A stretch of DNA of 64,000 bases, taken from the NCBI GenBank assembly GCA_964525555.1, contig CAZGHN010000005.1, positions 104,745 through 168,744 on the forward strand, in the 5' to 3' direction. This document shows, piece by piece, positions 7,800 through 16,443 of this stretch. Below the pieces are notes generated by a model. The model ran no database searches. It was given only the letters and a program-made list of their open reading frames with translations, and was not told where the DNA came from. Numbering within the stretch: position 1 is the first letter of the stretch; every line of letters begins with the position of its first letter. This DNA comes from JAFGHJ01 sp964525555 (GTDB taxonomy: Bacteria > Hydrothermota > UBA3072). The position numbers and the translations under genes are program-made.

Positions 7800-9695
7800 A
7801 TGTTAAAAGATAAATCTATCTTTAAATTGAGTCAAGCAACAAAATTGTATGCTTACGTTTGCGCTGTTTTTTTTCTTCTCGTTATAATTATTAATCCGTT
7901 GTCATTAAAAGCGGAGCCTTCCGGTGGTCCCTATGGACCGATTGGGCAGACCTATGATTTACCGAAAGTGAAAGGTAAAATTTACTATGTCGCGCCCGAT
8001 GGTAAGGTTGAAAATTCTGGTGAGGTTCTCGCTAAGCCGACGAAACTTAAGAAGGCTATTGAAAAGGTAGTAACCGGTGATGCAATAGTGATGCGTGGTG
8101 GGACTTATCGTACAGGAGAGCTGTTGTTGAATCAGGGAATAACTATGCAAGCTTATAAGGATGAACAGCCGGTTCTAAAAGGAACTTATGTTGCGACCGA
8201 TTGGCAGGACCTCAGAGGCGGATTATGGAAGACTTCCTGGTCTCGTTTATTTCCCGCAGCGCCTGATGACTGGTGGTGGCGTGACTGGGCAGGTAGAACA
8301 ACACCACTTCATCGATTCAACAATGATATGGTGTTCGTGGACGGTGAATTTTTACAATCTGCCGGTTGGATAGACGAGGTTGATGAGAATTCATATTTTA
8401 TCGACTACGATACAAAAGAAGTTTATATAGGTACTGATCCGACTAACCGTTTGATTGAAATTACCTCTTTCGACGGTGCTATTGAGAGGACGATCAAAGA
8501 GTGTCATGGTAAAGTTTCGGATAAGAAAGGTCCTGTTATCAGAGGAATTACTTTTACTCAGTACGCAAGACATGCTATTTTTGTTGACGGAACTTACCCC
8601 CAGAGCTTATCTGATGAGTCTGAACATGGAAAGCAAGTGATAGGTACAACTTTAGAACATTGTGAAATTTCCAACTGTTCACGGGTAGCGGCAAGACTCC
8701 GTGGCGACAGTCTGGTTCTGCGTCATTGCAAAATAAGCAATACCAGCACGGAAGGTATTTACATTGAAGCCTCGAATGACGTTCTTTTGGAGAAAAATAT
8801 ATTTACAAAGAATAACATCGAGAGAATCACAGGATACTATCCTGCAGCAGTAAAGATTTTTAATCAATCTTACCGTGTTACGTGTCGGGACAATCTAGTT
8901 ATAGACCTTCCGTATTCAAACGGTATATGGTACGACGTTGGCAATGTGGACGGTGTTTTTATCGATAACTGGGTTCAGAATGTGGGTATTATGGATAGGA
9001 AATTTTCGAAAGAACGTTTCTGGCCCAGTGATAACGGATTCTTTTTTGAGATTTCAAAAGGGGTAATTTGCGCCGGAAATGTATTTATTAATTGCGACCA
9101 GGGTATCTTCATAGTCAATAGTTCGAATGCTAAAGTCTATAACAATACATTGATAAATAGTACGGTTACTGTAGGCAGAACCCCCAGAGGTTCTTCGCCA
9201 GACCATTTCGGATGGCATCCAAGTACAGGTCCGGGCGTTGAGGAGCGATACGGACATGTTTTTATGAACAATTTACTTGCGGCAGGTAAAGACTATTACA
9301 GACCGCTTTTTGTCGCTTTTCAGACTGCCTCCCTATGTAAAAAGCTTAACAAGCCGCAATTTGATAAGTTCGATTATAATGTCTATGTTCGAACTTTGGG
9401 CAATACATCTAAAGTCTTGATGTTCTGGGCTCCCGCAAAGAATAAAGAATGTCGGATGGAATTTGAGTCACTTGAAGGATTACGGAAAATGCATTCGAGC
9501 TTCGCGGCTAACAGTAAATCTTATGTTAATTACGATGGGCCTTTATTCAAGAGCTGGGATCTGGGTCATCCACAGTTATTGTCGGGATTTCCCGGTCCAA
9601 AAGTCGGAAGCAAGTTACCTGAAGAAATACGTAAGCTTCTCGGAATATCCGAAGAGGATGCTCCTTTTGTAGGGGCTTTTCGGCCTATCCCGTAA
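7800..9695 (+). CDS. Secreted right-handed beta-helix protein (DUF1565 / pectate-lyase fold)
   Basis: Protein of 631 residues with an N-terminal membrane-type signal (hydrophobic residues about 18-37). From residue 60 it carries KIYYVAPDGK ... AIVMRGGTYR, the DUF1565 opening of parallel beta-helix proteins. Short coils with LEHCEISNCS, LRHCKISNTS, LEKNIFTKNN and VYNNTLINST continue to about residue 470. This is the pectin-lyase fold used by pectate lyases, alginate epimerases and related enzymes, but no diagnostic catalytic set was recognised. The C-terminal 100 residues look globular and there is no sorting tail. ATG 7800 follows AAAGGAG. The transcript ends at the terminator at 9719. Confidence 0.82.
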   Translation: MLKDKSIFKLSQATKLYAYVCAVFFLLVIIINPLSLKAEPSGGPYGPIGQTYDLPKVKGKIYYVAPDGKVENSGEVLAKPTKLKKAIEKVVTGDAIVMRGGTYRTGELLLNQGITMQAYKDEQPVLKGTYVATDWQDLRGGLWKTSWSRLFPAAPDDWWWRDWAGRTTPLHRFNNDMVFVDGEFLQSAGWIDEVDENSYFIDYDTKEVYIGTDPTNRLIEITSFDGAIERTIKECHGKVSDKKGPVIRGITFTQYARHAIFVDGTYPQSLSDESEHGKQVIGTTLEHCEISNCSRVAARLRGDSLVLRHCKISNTSTEGIYIEASNDVLLEKNIFTKNNIERITGYYPAAVKIFNQSYRVTCRDNLVIDLPYSNGIWYDVGNVDGVFIDNWVQNVGIMDRKFSKERFWPSDNGFFFEISKGVICAGNVFINCDQGIFIVNSSNAKVYNNTLINSTVTVGRTPRGSSPDHFGWHPSTGPGVEERYGHVFMNNLLAAGKDYYRPLFVAFQTASLCKKLNKPQFDKFDYNVYVRTLGNTSKVLMFWAPAKNKECRMEFESLEGLRKMHSSFAANSKSYVNYDGPLFKSWDLGHPQLLSGFPGPKVGSKLPEEIRKLLGISEEDAPFVGAFRPIP

Positions 9696-9718
9696 ATTTA
9701 TTGGAAATAATACAGAAT

Positions 9719-9747
9719 AAAAAAAGGCGGTGAAAGCCGCCTTTTTT
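9719..9747. terminator. Rho-independent terminator, probably bidirectional
   Basis: Six-base-pair stem GGCGGT/GCCGCC closed by a GAAA loop, with an A-run before and a T-run after. It ends the plus-strand transcript of the beta-helix gene and can serve the convergent DUF4870 gene as well. Confidence 0.9.
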
Positions 9748-9813
9748 ATTCTTGCCAGTCGACTGATAAGCTAAGCTTATAACTAAAGCAGTAAATAAAT
9801 TCTTATTCTTCAC

Positions 9814-10167
9814 TTATTTAATAAATCTTATTGTAAAAGGATATCGGTAACTTTCACCTTCATTTACTTTAATTGCTGCAATTATTATTAATACAATATC
9901 GGCTACTATGATAATAGGAAGCAACACCAGGCCAATTAGAATAACACATAGTATCCCGGCAATAGCTCCATAGATGGTCATTGAAATTTGGAAGTTCAGT
10001 GATTCTTTTCCTTGTTCGTCTACGAAAGCAGATTCGTCTTTTTTGATTAGCCAAAGGATAAGAGGGGCGATTATATTTCCAAAGGGTACGCCAATAAATA
10101 GTGCCAGAGCAGATAAATGGCAAAACATTGCCCAAGTATTGGCATTTTGATTTTCTTTTTTTGGCAT
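9814..10167 (-). CDS. DUF4870 domain membrane protein
   Basis: A 117-residue inner-membrane protein. TWAMFCHLSALALF near the N-terminus, the loop ESAFVDEQGKESLNFQ and two or three long hydrophobic helices, ending in YRYPFTIRFIK, are diagnostic of DUF4870 (Tic20-like) proteins. The family has no established function. AAGGAGG lies about seven bases before ATG 10167, and a promoter is present at 10200-10227. It appears to be monocistronic. Confidence 0.88.
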   Translation of the reverse strand: MPKKENQNANTWAMFCHLSALALFIGVPFGNIIAPLILWLIKKDESAFVDEQGKESLNFQISMTIYGAIAGILCVILIGLVLLPIIIVADIVLIIIAAIKVNEGESYRYPFTIRFIK

Positions 10168-10199
10168 TAGTTAACCTCCTTATCGTTTCTTGATTTTCA

Positions 10200-10227
10200 A
10201 TATTAATCGTAAATATATTTATGTCAA
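10200..10227 (-). promoter_or_regulatory. Promoter of the DUF4870 gene
   Basis: TTGACA (10227-10222), 16-base spacer, TAATAT (10205-10200). It predicts a leader of about 25 bases containing the AAGGAGG of the gene. Confidence 0.65.
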
Positions 10228-10289
10228 GAAAGGAGATTGAAATATTGAATTGGTTAAATGAGGAATTCTGTGTATTGGAATCTTCGTGG

Positions 10290-11186
10290 TTAATGCAAAA
10301 ATTTATTTTTCTTATAAATCTCCATCAATTCATTTAAATTCTCATCCGGATTGTTCATAAGGAGAGCTATCTTGTCGAGTATAGTTAAACGATTCTTGTC
10401 TACTGTACTTATATCATTACTCAAAAATTGAGTTACAGGGTATTCACAGTATAAAGGTTCATAACCAATCACACATAATAAGTCCTGATAGATGGTGCCG
10501 AGAATCATTATTTCTCCCCATGTGTTCGGTACTCCGTATTTATTCGGATCCGTTATCTTATCGTCTCTGAAAGCAGTCCATGCCTGGCTACCCGTTTCGA
10601 ATTTATCTCTAGAAAAGTCTACCATTTTTCTGTCCGGGTCTACATACATCCAGCGTTTTTCTTTTTCGTTCCAAACTTCACAAATTGCATGGCTTATGTG
10701 CAGGTCCGTGCCCGGAGCGAGATAGGGAGCAAAACCGTAGCGGAGTCTTACAGGAATTCCGCGGGATTTTAGTATAGAGGCAAAGAGTATTGAGTGGTAA
10801 CGGCATGTGACTACTAAACGATTTTCGGGCTTTCGGTCAAATGTAAGACCGTTGGTGTCTAATTCTAATAAGCCTGCAAGTAGTTTTTCAACCGAAGGGA
10901 ATTTTCTGTCTTCATAATGTCTGTTTTGTGGAATAAGGTTCCTGTATGGTCCTAAATCAACAGGATGAATGAATTGACACTTTATCAGTTTGCATAAATC
11001 CTTATAAGAATCAGGCAGATTTTCGAATAGGTAGGAGTATTCTCCCGGAGAGGTGTATTTACTGAAATTTTTGTAGAATTCGAGCGTATTTTCAACTTTT
11101 CCAAGTTTAATGTCTTTAGGATTTTCATTAGCGCAGGCAGAGAGAAATATGATTAAAATAAATAACAATCTTCTTTTAATTTCCAA
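10290..11186 (-). CDS. Transglutaminase-like domain lipoprotein
   Basis: I chose TTG 11186 as the start. It follows AAGGGG and gives a clean lipoprotein signal of 17 residues with LSAC lipobox (Cys18). A GTG start at 11270 would add 28 hydrophilic residues ahead of the signal and overlap the upstream gene. The transglutaminase/protease-like core shows Cys128 in VTCRYHS, His166 in ISHAICEVW and Asp183 in YVDPD, in the order expected for a Cys-His-Asp triad. Families with this fold act as peptidases, peptide N-glycanases or crosslinkers; the substrate is unknown. It lies 65 bases behind the permease-EIIA gene and is probably cotranscribed. Confidence 0.78.
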   Translation of the reverse strand: MEIKRRLLFILIIFLSACANENPKDIKLGKVENTLEFYKNFSKYTSPGEYSYLFENLPDSYKDLCKLIKCQFIHPVDLGPYRNLIPQNRHYEDRKFPSVEKLLAGLLELDTNGLTFDRKPENRLVVTCRYHSILFASILKSRGIPVRLRYGFAPYLAPGTDLHISHAICEVWNEKEKRWMYVDPDRKMVDFSRDKFETGSQAWTAFRDDKITDPNKYGVPNTWGEIMILGTIYQDLLCVIGYEPLYCEYPVTQFLSNDISTVDKNRLTILDKIALLMNNPDENLNELMEIYKKNKFLH

Positions 11187-11251
11187 AATACCCCTTAGAC
11201 AAAAGTTTTGATTGGTTCTCCATTCAAAATTTCCAACGATTAAATGAATAT

Positions 11252-13114
11252 TTAATCGGTTTGTCCCCACGGACGGAGTCTTTTTCCCAGAATAATAACA
11301 TCACGCAATCCCTGTTTACCGCGCGCTTTCATCCAACGCTGGATAAACTCGGGGTCTCCAGCTACTTGAGCTATGGCTGAGAGAGCATACAGGTGGAAGT
11401 TACGTTCGTCCCGGGTGCCAAGAAGAACAAATATCGCGTGTACTCGGGGGGCGGATTCGGAAAAATAAATGCCTTTTTTCGAACGCGCTAGTAAAAGTTC
11501 GAATTTGTGCTCACCTTCAATAATTATATGAGGTATAGCAAGATTGGGTGTTATTGCCGTACTGCTTTCTTTTTCCTTTTCATTAAGAGCTCTGCAAATA
11601 TTTTTTGGAGTAGTACCGATAGATTTTGCAAGTTTACTGCCTACTCTTCTAAAGAATCTGTTTAACTCCATAGGTTCTTCTATATCAAGTACAGGGCATT
11701 TTTCTACGATTTTGTCGAAACGATCAAGAATAACTTCATCGCGTTCAAGAGAGAGTTCCCGCAGTTCCTCTTCTAAAGTTCCCGTAACCAGGTCCCGGTT
11801 TGTGATACGCTGTATCAAGTGTAGCATCGCAGATTCGCTCTGTACTCTTTTTCTGCCGTAGAACCAGTATGCACAGAATCCGGATAAGGATAATATTATT
11901 GTAATAATATAAGCTTCTCCTCCCATTTCCAGTAAAATAAATCCAAAAGCGATAATACCGAGAATCTGTACCCAGGGATAAAGAGGCGTTCGGAAAGTGG
12001 GACGGTAGTTTTGGACTCCGCTTTCACGAAGAATAATCACAGACAAACATGAAAGAACATATGTAAGTATCAGAACTATAGAAGCGGCTTCCACAAGAAC
12101 TTCCAGTCGCAGGAAAAATGATATTATGATGAATGTTCCAGTTAAAAATAGGGCATAATGCGGTGTACCGAAACGGGAGTGTATTCTTGCGAAGATTTCA
12201 GGGAATAGCTTATCCCTGCTTAAAGGAACAATTGAACGAGCTGAAGTCATAATTCCCGCATTTGCTGTAGTGAGGAAAGCCATAAGCGCAGCTATTGTTA
12301 TAAATATCTTTCCGGGTGTTTTCATGAATGCGTTGGCTCCATCAGATATCGGTGTGAGCGAACCGGAGAGTACCTCTCCTTTAAGTACGCCTACTGTAAC
12401 GAATATCATTAAAAAGTAGAAAATTGTTACTGTTGAAAGGGTAATAAGCATTCCGAGAGGGATATTTCTTGAAGGGTCCTTGATCTCTTCCGCCATACTT
12501 GCAAGTTTTAGGAGTCCTGCATAAGAAATAAATACATAACCGGCAACAGAGAATACGGGTACCATACCTTTTGGGGCAAAAGGTTCAAAACGCTGTATTT
12601 CTACAAAAGGCAGTCCCCTGATTATATAAAAGGTCATAATAAAAAATAAAATTCCCGCAAGAATAAGCTGCAATATGCCCGCTTCTTTAACCCCTAACAG
12701 ATTAATCGTTAGGAATATAAGACAGCCCAGGATAGCAATTAAGTAAATATTTGTATTTACGAAAGTCGTAACTAGCAATGAAAGACCGATTAATGCAAAG
12801 GCGCTTTTCATTGCAAGAGAGAACCAGCTTAAGAGTCCTGCAACGGTACCGATACCCGGTCCCATACTCCTGATTACACCGTAACAGTCTGCGCCTGCTT
12901 TAGGCATTGCAGTGGTCATTTCCACAAGACTTAGCATGCCAGGAAGTGATAATAATCCGGCAAGAAGATAACTTATAATGATAGCAGGGCCTGCCTTTGC
13001 GTAAGCAATGCCCGGTAAGACAAAAAGTCCGGAGCTAATCATAGCTCCAGAGGTAATACAGAAAATATGGATTAGTCCTAATGTCTTTTTAAGTTCCGCC
13101 TTTTCTTTATTCAA
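11252..13114 (-). CDS. APC-family amino-acid permease fused to a PTS EIIA-type domain
   Basis: Fusion protein of 620 residues. TTG start at 13114 follows GGAGGG at five bases. Residues 1-420 form about 12 membrane helices; GAMISSGLFVLPG in helix 1 and the following P-x-A-G-A-D-x-Y-G segment are the APC (AA_permease_2) signature. After a short linker (about 420-470), the C-terminal 150 residues read as a PTS_EIIA_2 (fructose/mannitol and PtsN-like) domain, with the candidate phospho-acceptor His529 in NLAIPHIII. The EIIA part suggests that transport responds to the phosphorylation state of a PTS-like relay; that is inference. The amino-acid substrate is unknown. The transglutaminase lipoprotein follows in the same direction. 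Confidence 0.88.
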   Translation of the reverse strand: MNKEKAELKKTLGLIHIFCITSGAMISSGLFVLPGIAYAKAGPAIIISYLLAGLLSLPGMLSLVEMTTAMPKAGADCYGVIRSMGPGIGTVAGLLSWFSLAMKSAFALIGLSLLVTTFVNTNIYLIAILGCLIFLTINLLGVKEAGILQLILAGILFFIMTFYIIRGLPFVEIQRFEPFAPKGMVPVFSVAGYVFISYAGLLKLASMAEEIKDPSRNIPLGMLITLSTVTIFYFLMIFVTVGVLKGEVLSGSLTPISDGANAFMKTPGKIFITIAALMAFLTTANAGIMTSARSIVPLSRDKLFPEIFARIHSRFGTPHYALFLTGTFIIISFFLRLEVLVEAASIVLILTYVLSCLSVIILRESGVQNYRPTFRTPLYPWVQILGIIAFGFILLEMGGEAYIITIILSLSGFCAYWFYGRKRVQSESAMLHLIQRITNRDLVTGTLEEELRELSLERDEVILDRFDKIVEKCPVLDIEEPMELNRFFRRVGSKLAKSIGTTPKNICRALNEKEKESSTAITPNLAIPHIIIEGEHKFELLLARSKKGIYFSESAPRVHAIFVLLGTRDERNFHLYALSAIAQVAGDPEFIQRWMKARGKQGLRDVIILGKRLRPWGQTD

Positions 13115-13140
13115 AGAATCCCTCCATTTAATATATGATT

Positions 13141-13168
13141 ATTGTAAAGGGTGTTAGAGATATGTCAA
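13141..13168 (-). promoter_or_regulatory. Promoter of the permease-EIIA gene
   Basis: TTGACA (13168-13163), 16-base spacer, TACAAT (13146-13141). The predicted leader is about 20 bases and contains the GGAGGG box. Confidence 0.7.
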
Positions 13169-13169
13169 G

Positions 13170-13196
13170 ACTTAATTTCTCTTCGAGAAATTAAGT
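13170..13196. other. 11-bp inverted repeat abutting the -35 box
   Basis: CTTAATTTCT (13171-13180), loop CTTCG, AGAAATTAAG (13186-13195), plus one more A-T pair. It lies between the end of the paralog gene at 13262 and the permease promoter. No T-run follows on the minus strand, so it may be an operator or a weak terminator. Confidence 0.5.
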
Positions 13197-13261
13197 AGTC
13201 ATGTGTCCTGTGTCTCTAGTCAAAAAAACAAGGAAAAAATCCGCGTAGTTCCGTGGATAAA
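13197..13261. repeat. Degenerate intergenic repeat island
   Basis: Words such as GTCATGTGTCCTGTGTC and CGCGTAGTTCCGTGGAT, similar to text found at 15.1 and 25.2 kb. Confidence 0.4.
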
Positions 13262-14134
13262 CTAAATAATCAAAAGCTTACCTGTTAATTTAACCTGTCC
13301 GAAAACTCCTCTCACTATATATATGCCTGTGGGAAGGTTTTCTACTGGTATACTGTGAGCTCCGGCAGTTAATCTGCCCGGAACGATTTCGGTTACTTTT
13401 ATACCCGTCAAATTGTAAATGCTTAAAAGCACATGCGCGGGTTCATCGAGTATGAAATTGATGTTATTTATAGAAGTCTCGAGGTTTATTTTATCGGGAT
13501 TTATTGTGATTCCGCTTACAGGACCGTCTGTGGATATCGCGTCGATGTAGAGTGTGCAACCCGGGTTAGGACAGTTTGAATCAGTGTAAATCCAAAAATC
13601 GAATTGTAAAAGTGGAAGTCTCATTGGAAGACCCGAATCGTCACTAGTATTAGTTATATGACTTATTAACCCATTCCATGCATTCTTGGTTAAATCGGTA
13701 TACTGGTAAATATCCCTGATACTCCATCTCCAGCCGGAGTCTCTGACAAAAAATACAAAGCTGTCGATAGTTGTTGCATCGGGGCAATATAAATAATAAA
13801 ATATACTGTCTCCTATTTCGACATTTTCGTGCATGAAAACGCTATCTGCACATATTCCATTTGACCAGTAGGCTGATTTGCAGTATAACAGCCACCAGTG
13901 GGATAGGCTGTAAGGCGCAGTGTCAACAAGCGGTAGCCGAGCGGAACGGAAACCGGAATAGGCTTTGTCGGTAACAATTTCAATATTATAATCTCCGCAT
14001 CGACCGCAACGAGGTTGTGCCCAACCCCATATCGAATCACCCCATGCCCCGAATTCAAAATCCTGTACTCCCTTAGCAGATATTGATAAAGAAGAAAATA
14101 GTATAAGAATAAATAATGTAAAAAACTTTCTCAT
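13262..14134 (-). CDS. Small secreted protein with sorting tail, tandem paralog 1
   Basis: Protein of 290 residues with a signal peptide (cleavage near SISA, residue 20). The N-terminal 180 residues start VQDFEFGAWGDSIWGW and contain YCKSAYWSNGIC and HENVEIGDSIFYYLYC. They look like a beta-sandwich of the kind that binds carbohydrate, but I do not recognise the family. The C-terminal 80 residues (from about 205) are a sorting-type domain with LLSIYNLTGIKVTEI, LTAGAHSIPVENLPTGIYI and a final KLTGKLLII. GAGGAGG precedes ATG 14134. It is 33 bases behind paralog 2 and likely in the same operon. The last 290 or so bases are almost identical to those of paralog 2, while the N-terminal half is diverged. 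Confidence 0.75.
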   Translation of the reverse strand: MRKFFTLFILILFSSLSISAKGVQDFEFGAWGDSIWGWAQPRCGRCGDYNIEIVTDKAYSGFRSARLPLVDTAPYSLSHWWLLYCKSAYWSNGICADSVFMHENVEIGDSIFYYLYCPDATTIDSFVFFVRDSGWRWSIRDIYQYTDLTKNAWNGLISHITNTSDDSGLPMRLPLLQFDFWIYTDSNCPNPGCTLYIDAISTDGPVSGITINPDKINLETSINNINFILDEPAHVLLSIYNLTGIKVTEIVPGRLTAGAHSIPVENLPTGIYIVRGVFGQVKLTGKLLII

Positions 14135-14167
14135 AACATCCTCCTCGGATTTTAATAGTGTTTTTCT

Positions 14168-15034
14168 TTAAATAATCAAAAGCTTACCTGTTAATTTAAC
14201 CTGTCCGAAAACTCCCCTCACTATATATATGCCTGTGGGAAGGTTTTCTACTGGTATACTGTGAGCTCCGGCAGTTAATCTGCCCGGAACGATTTCGGTT
14301 ACTTTTATACCCGTCAAATTGTAAATGCTTAAAAGCACATGCGCGGGTTCATCGAGTATGAAATTGATGTTATTTATAGAAGTCTCGAGGTTTATTTTAT
14401 CGGGATTTATTGTGATTCCGCTTACAGGACCGTCTGTGGATATCGCGTCGATGTAGAGTGTACAAACGAATGGATACACCCCCATGTCAGTCCAGAACCA
14501 AAAATCGAATTGCAGTAAAGGAAGTCTCATTGGAAGCCCCTCTACATTAGTATCCGTGATATAACATATTAATTCATTCCAGGCATCCATCGTTAAATTA
14601 TCATACTGGTAAATATCATAAATGCTATTTCTCCAATCGGAGTCTCTGACATAAAGTACGATACTGTCAATAGGAGCTGATGGAGAGCAATATAAATAAT
14701 AAAATATACTGTCTCCTATTTCAACATTTTCATGCATAAAAACGCTGTCTTTGCATATACCATTTGTCCAGTAAGCTGATTTGCAATATAGTAACCACAT
14801 CCGTATGCCGCCGAAGGGAATAGTGTCAATAAGCGGAAGCATAATTGATTGACTGCCGGAATAAGCTTTGTCTGTGACGAATTTCATATCATTATTATTC
14901 ACGAAGAATCTTGACTCTTTCCATCCCCATGTCGAGTCGCCCCATTCCCCGTATTCGAAATCCTGAATTCTCTTAGCAGATATTGATAAAGAAGAAAAAA
15001 GTATCAGTAGAAATAATATAAAAAATCTCCTCAT
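14168..15034 (-). CDS. Small secreted protein with sorting tail, tandem paralog 2
   Basis: A 288-residue protein with the same plan as its neighbour: signal peptide to SISA, an unrecognised N-terminal domain (QDFEYGEWGDSTWGW ... YCKSAYWTNGIC ... HENVEIGDSIFYYLYC), then a sorting-type tail ending KLTGKLLII. A strong GGAGG lies about six bases before ATG 15034, and a TTTACA-N16-TACAAT promoter lies at 15069-15096. It is the first gene of the pair. The promoter region is duplicated almost exactly in front of the third copy at 25120. The role is unknown; a secreted glycan-binding protein fits the surroundings. Confidence 0.75.
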   Translation of the reverse strand: MRRFFILFLLILFSSLSISAKRIQDFEYGEWGDSTWGWKESRFFVNNNDMKFVTDKAYSGSQSIMLPLIDTIPFGGIRMWLLYCKSAYWTNGICKDSVFMHENVEIGDSIFYYLYCSPSAPIDSIVLYVRDSDWRNSIYDIYQYDNLTMDAWNELICYITDTNVEGLPMRLPLLQFDFWFWTDMGVYPFVCTLYIDAISTDGPVSGITINPDKINLETSINNINFILDEPAHVLLSIYNLTGIKVTEIVPGRLTAGAHSIPVENLPTGIYIVRGVFGQVKLTGKLLII

Positions 15035-15068
15035 GACTCCCTCCTTATTTAAAAACAGTTATACTAAT

Positions 15069-15096
15069 ATTGTAATAATATTTTTGATTTTGTAAA
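15069..15096 (-). promoter_or_regulatory. Promoter of the paralog 2-1 operon
   Basis: TTTACA (15096-15091), 16-base spacer, TACAAT (15074-15069). The predicted start of transcription is near 15062. Confidence 0.6.
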
Positions 15097-15106
15097 GAGA
15101 GATTAT

Positions 15107-15123
15107 ATTCGGAAAATCCGAAT
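15107..15123. promoter_or_regulatory. Palindromic operator-like site
   Basis: ATTCGGA-AAA-TCCGAAT, a perfect 7-bp inverted repeat with a three-base centre, centred about 53 bases upstream of the predicted transcription start. The same site recurs at 25193-25209 in front of paralog 3. Confidence 0.5.
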
Positions 15124-15124
15124 T

Positions 15125-15395
15125 TAGTCATGTGCCATGAGTCGTGAGTCATGAGTTTCGCGTTTAGAGTCAAAAAAAACCGTGGCTAATTGCTTTTTTC
15201 GTGTATTTTTTCAAATAAAGATTTAAATGGGGTAGTGGGTTTCGTGTGTTTTGTGTGTTTCATGGTTCATATTTTGGATTTAGGATTTGGGGGTTGGGAT
15301 TTGGTAACAAAAAAATCTTTCTGTCTTCGTGGCTAATTTGATTTTTATTTTTTTACTAATTAACCAATTACCCAATCAACTAATTAACAATTTTG
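15125..15395. repeat. Degenerate intergenic repeat island, several word families
   Basis: This fills the gap between the paralog promoter and the end of the dehydrogenase gene. It runs through GTCATGTGCCATGAGTCGTG, TTCGTGTGTTTTGTGTG, TTTAGGATTTGGGGGTTGGG and AATTAACCAATTACCC words in succession. No gene was found in it. Confidence 0.5.
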
Positions 15396-15399
15396 AGTT

Positions 15400-16437
15400 T
15401 TACTCAAAATCAATCATTGCCTTGATCACTCCATCCCGATAGTCTTCCACGATTTCGAATGCGAGAGGGGCGTCTTTGAGTTTAAAATTATGTGTTGCCA
15501 TGAAATCCACATTTATTTTTCCGCTCGCTATTAAATCTATTGCTTTCTGCGTACAGTTATTTTGCCTCCGGACGTTCTGAATCGTGATTTCCTTTCTGCG
15601 TATTTTGTTGATATTAAAGGTTATTTCGTTTGATTCGGGAATTCCTACAATTATAAGCTTTCCGCCGGGTTTTAGTAATTCTACGGCTTGGTCTAATGCT
15701 TCCTGCTCACCACAGCATTCAAATACAGCGTCTAATTGATTGGGTTCTATTCCTTTAATTTCTCCTACGATATCCGTTACATTCGGATTTCCTACCCAGT
15801 CAGCCCCGACTTTTTTAGCTGCCATGAGTCGGTCATCTATTTTATCGGTCACAAAAATTTTTTTAACGCTTTTTAAGCGTGGTGAGAGCAAGACGGATAG
15901 TCCTATCGGACCTGAACCCAGAATACCAATAGTTTTTTCTTTTGCATCATCCAGGAATGTAGATGAATATATGCCGATCGATAAAGGTTCGACCAGTGCG
16001 CCCTGAGTAAAGGTCATTGGATCTTTTATTTTGTAGCAGTTTTCCTCAGGCATAACTATATATTCGGATAGGCAGCCTTCGAGTTGCCCCGGACATCCGA
16101 GAAATTTTAATTTAAGGCAGGTATGTCGTCTGCCGTTTAAGCACTGGTCGCATTTACCGCAGGAAACGGCAGGTTCTACAGCGACTCGGTCTCCCGGGCG
16201 TACCTTTGTTACGCTGCTACCAATTCCTTCTACGATTGCAGAGCATTCATGTCCTATCGTAAAGGGGAATTTTATGATCTGATCGCCTATTTTCCCCTTA
16301 GTGTAGTAATGGATATCGGAACCGCAAATGCCGACGCTCCGTATTTTTAGTAAAACGTCAGTGGTCTTTTTTATCTCTACTTTAGGTTTTTCCCGAAGTT
16401 CGAGTTTACGAATTCCGGTCAAAGCCAGAAATTTCAT
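15400..16437 (-). CDS. Zinc-dependent polyol/sugar dehydrogenase (sorbitol dehydrogenase type)
   Basis: MDR-family alcohol dehydrogenase of 345 residues. Catalytic zinc ligands are visible at Cys38 (GICGSDIHYY) and His63-Glu64 (GHEC). The four structural zinc cysteines are 93, 96, 99 and 107 (CGKCDQC...HTC), and the NAD-binding GSGPIG loop is near residue 175. The Ser-Asp-Ile-His-Tyr segment is typical of sorbitol / L-iditol / xylitol dehydrogenases. It begins six bases after the isomerase gene, as the last gene of the arabinose operon, with no clear ribosome-binding site, so translational coupling is likely. It may oxidise L-arabinitol or another polyol into the AraB/AraD route; this is inference. 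Confidence 0.88.
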   Translation of the reverse strand: MKFLALTGIRKLELREKPKVEIKKTTDVLLKIRSVGICGSDIHYYTKGKIGDQIIKFPFTIGHECSAIVEGIGSSVTKVRPGDRVAVEPAVSCGKCDQCLNGRRHTCLKLKFLGCPGQLEGCLSEYIVMPEENCYKIKDPMTFTQGALVEPLSIGIYSSTFLDDAKEKTIGILGSGPIGLSVLLSPRLKSVKKIFVTDKIDDRLMAAKKVGADWVGNPNVTDIVGEIKGIEPNQLDAVFECCGEQEALDQAVELLKPGGKLIIVGIPESNEITFNINKIRRKEITIQNVRRQNNCTQKAIDLIASGKINVDFMATHNFKLKDAPLAFEIVEDYRDGVIKAMIDFE

Positions 16438-16443
16438 GCATTA

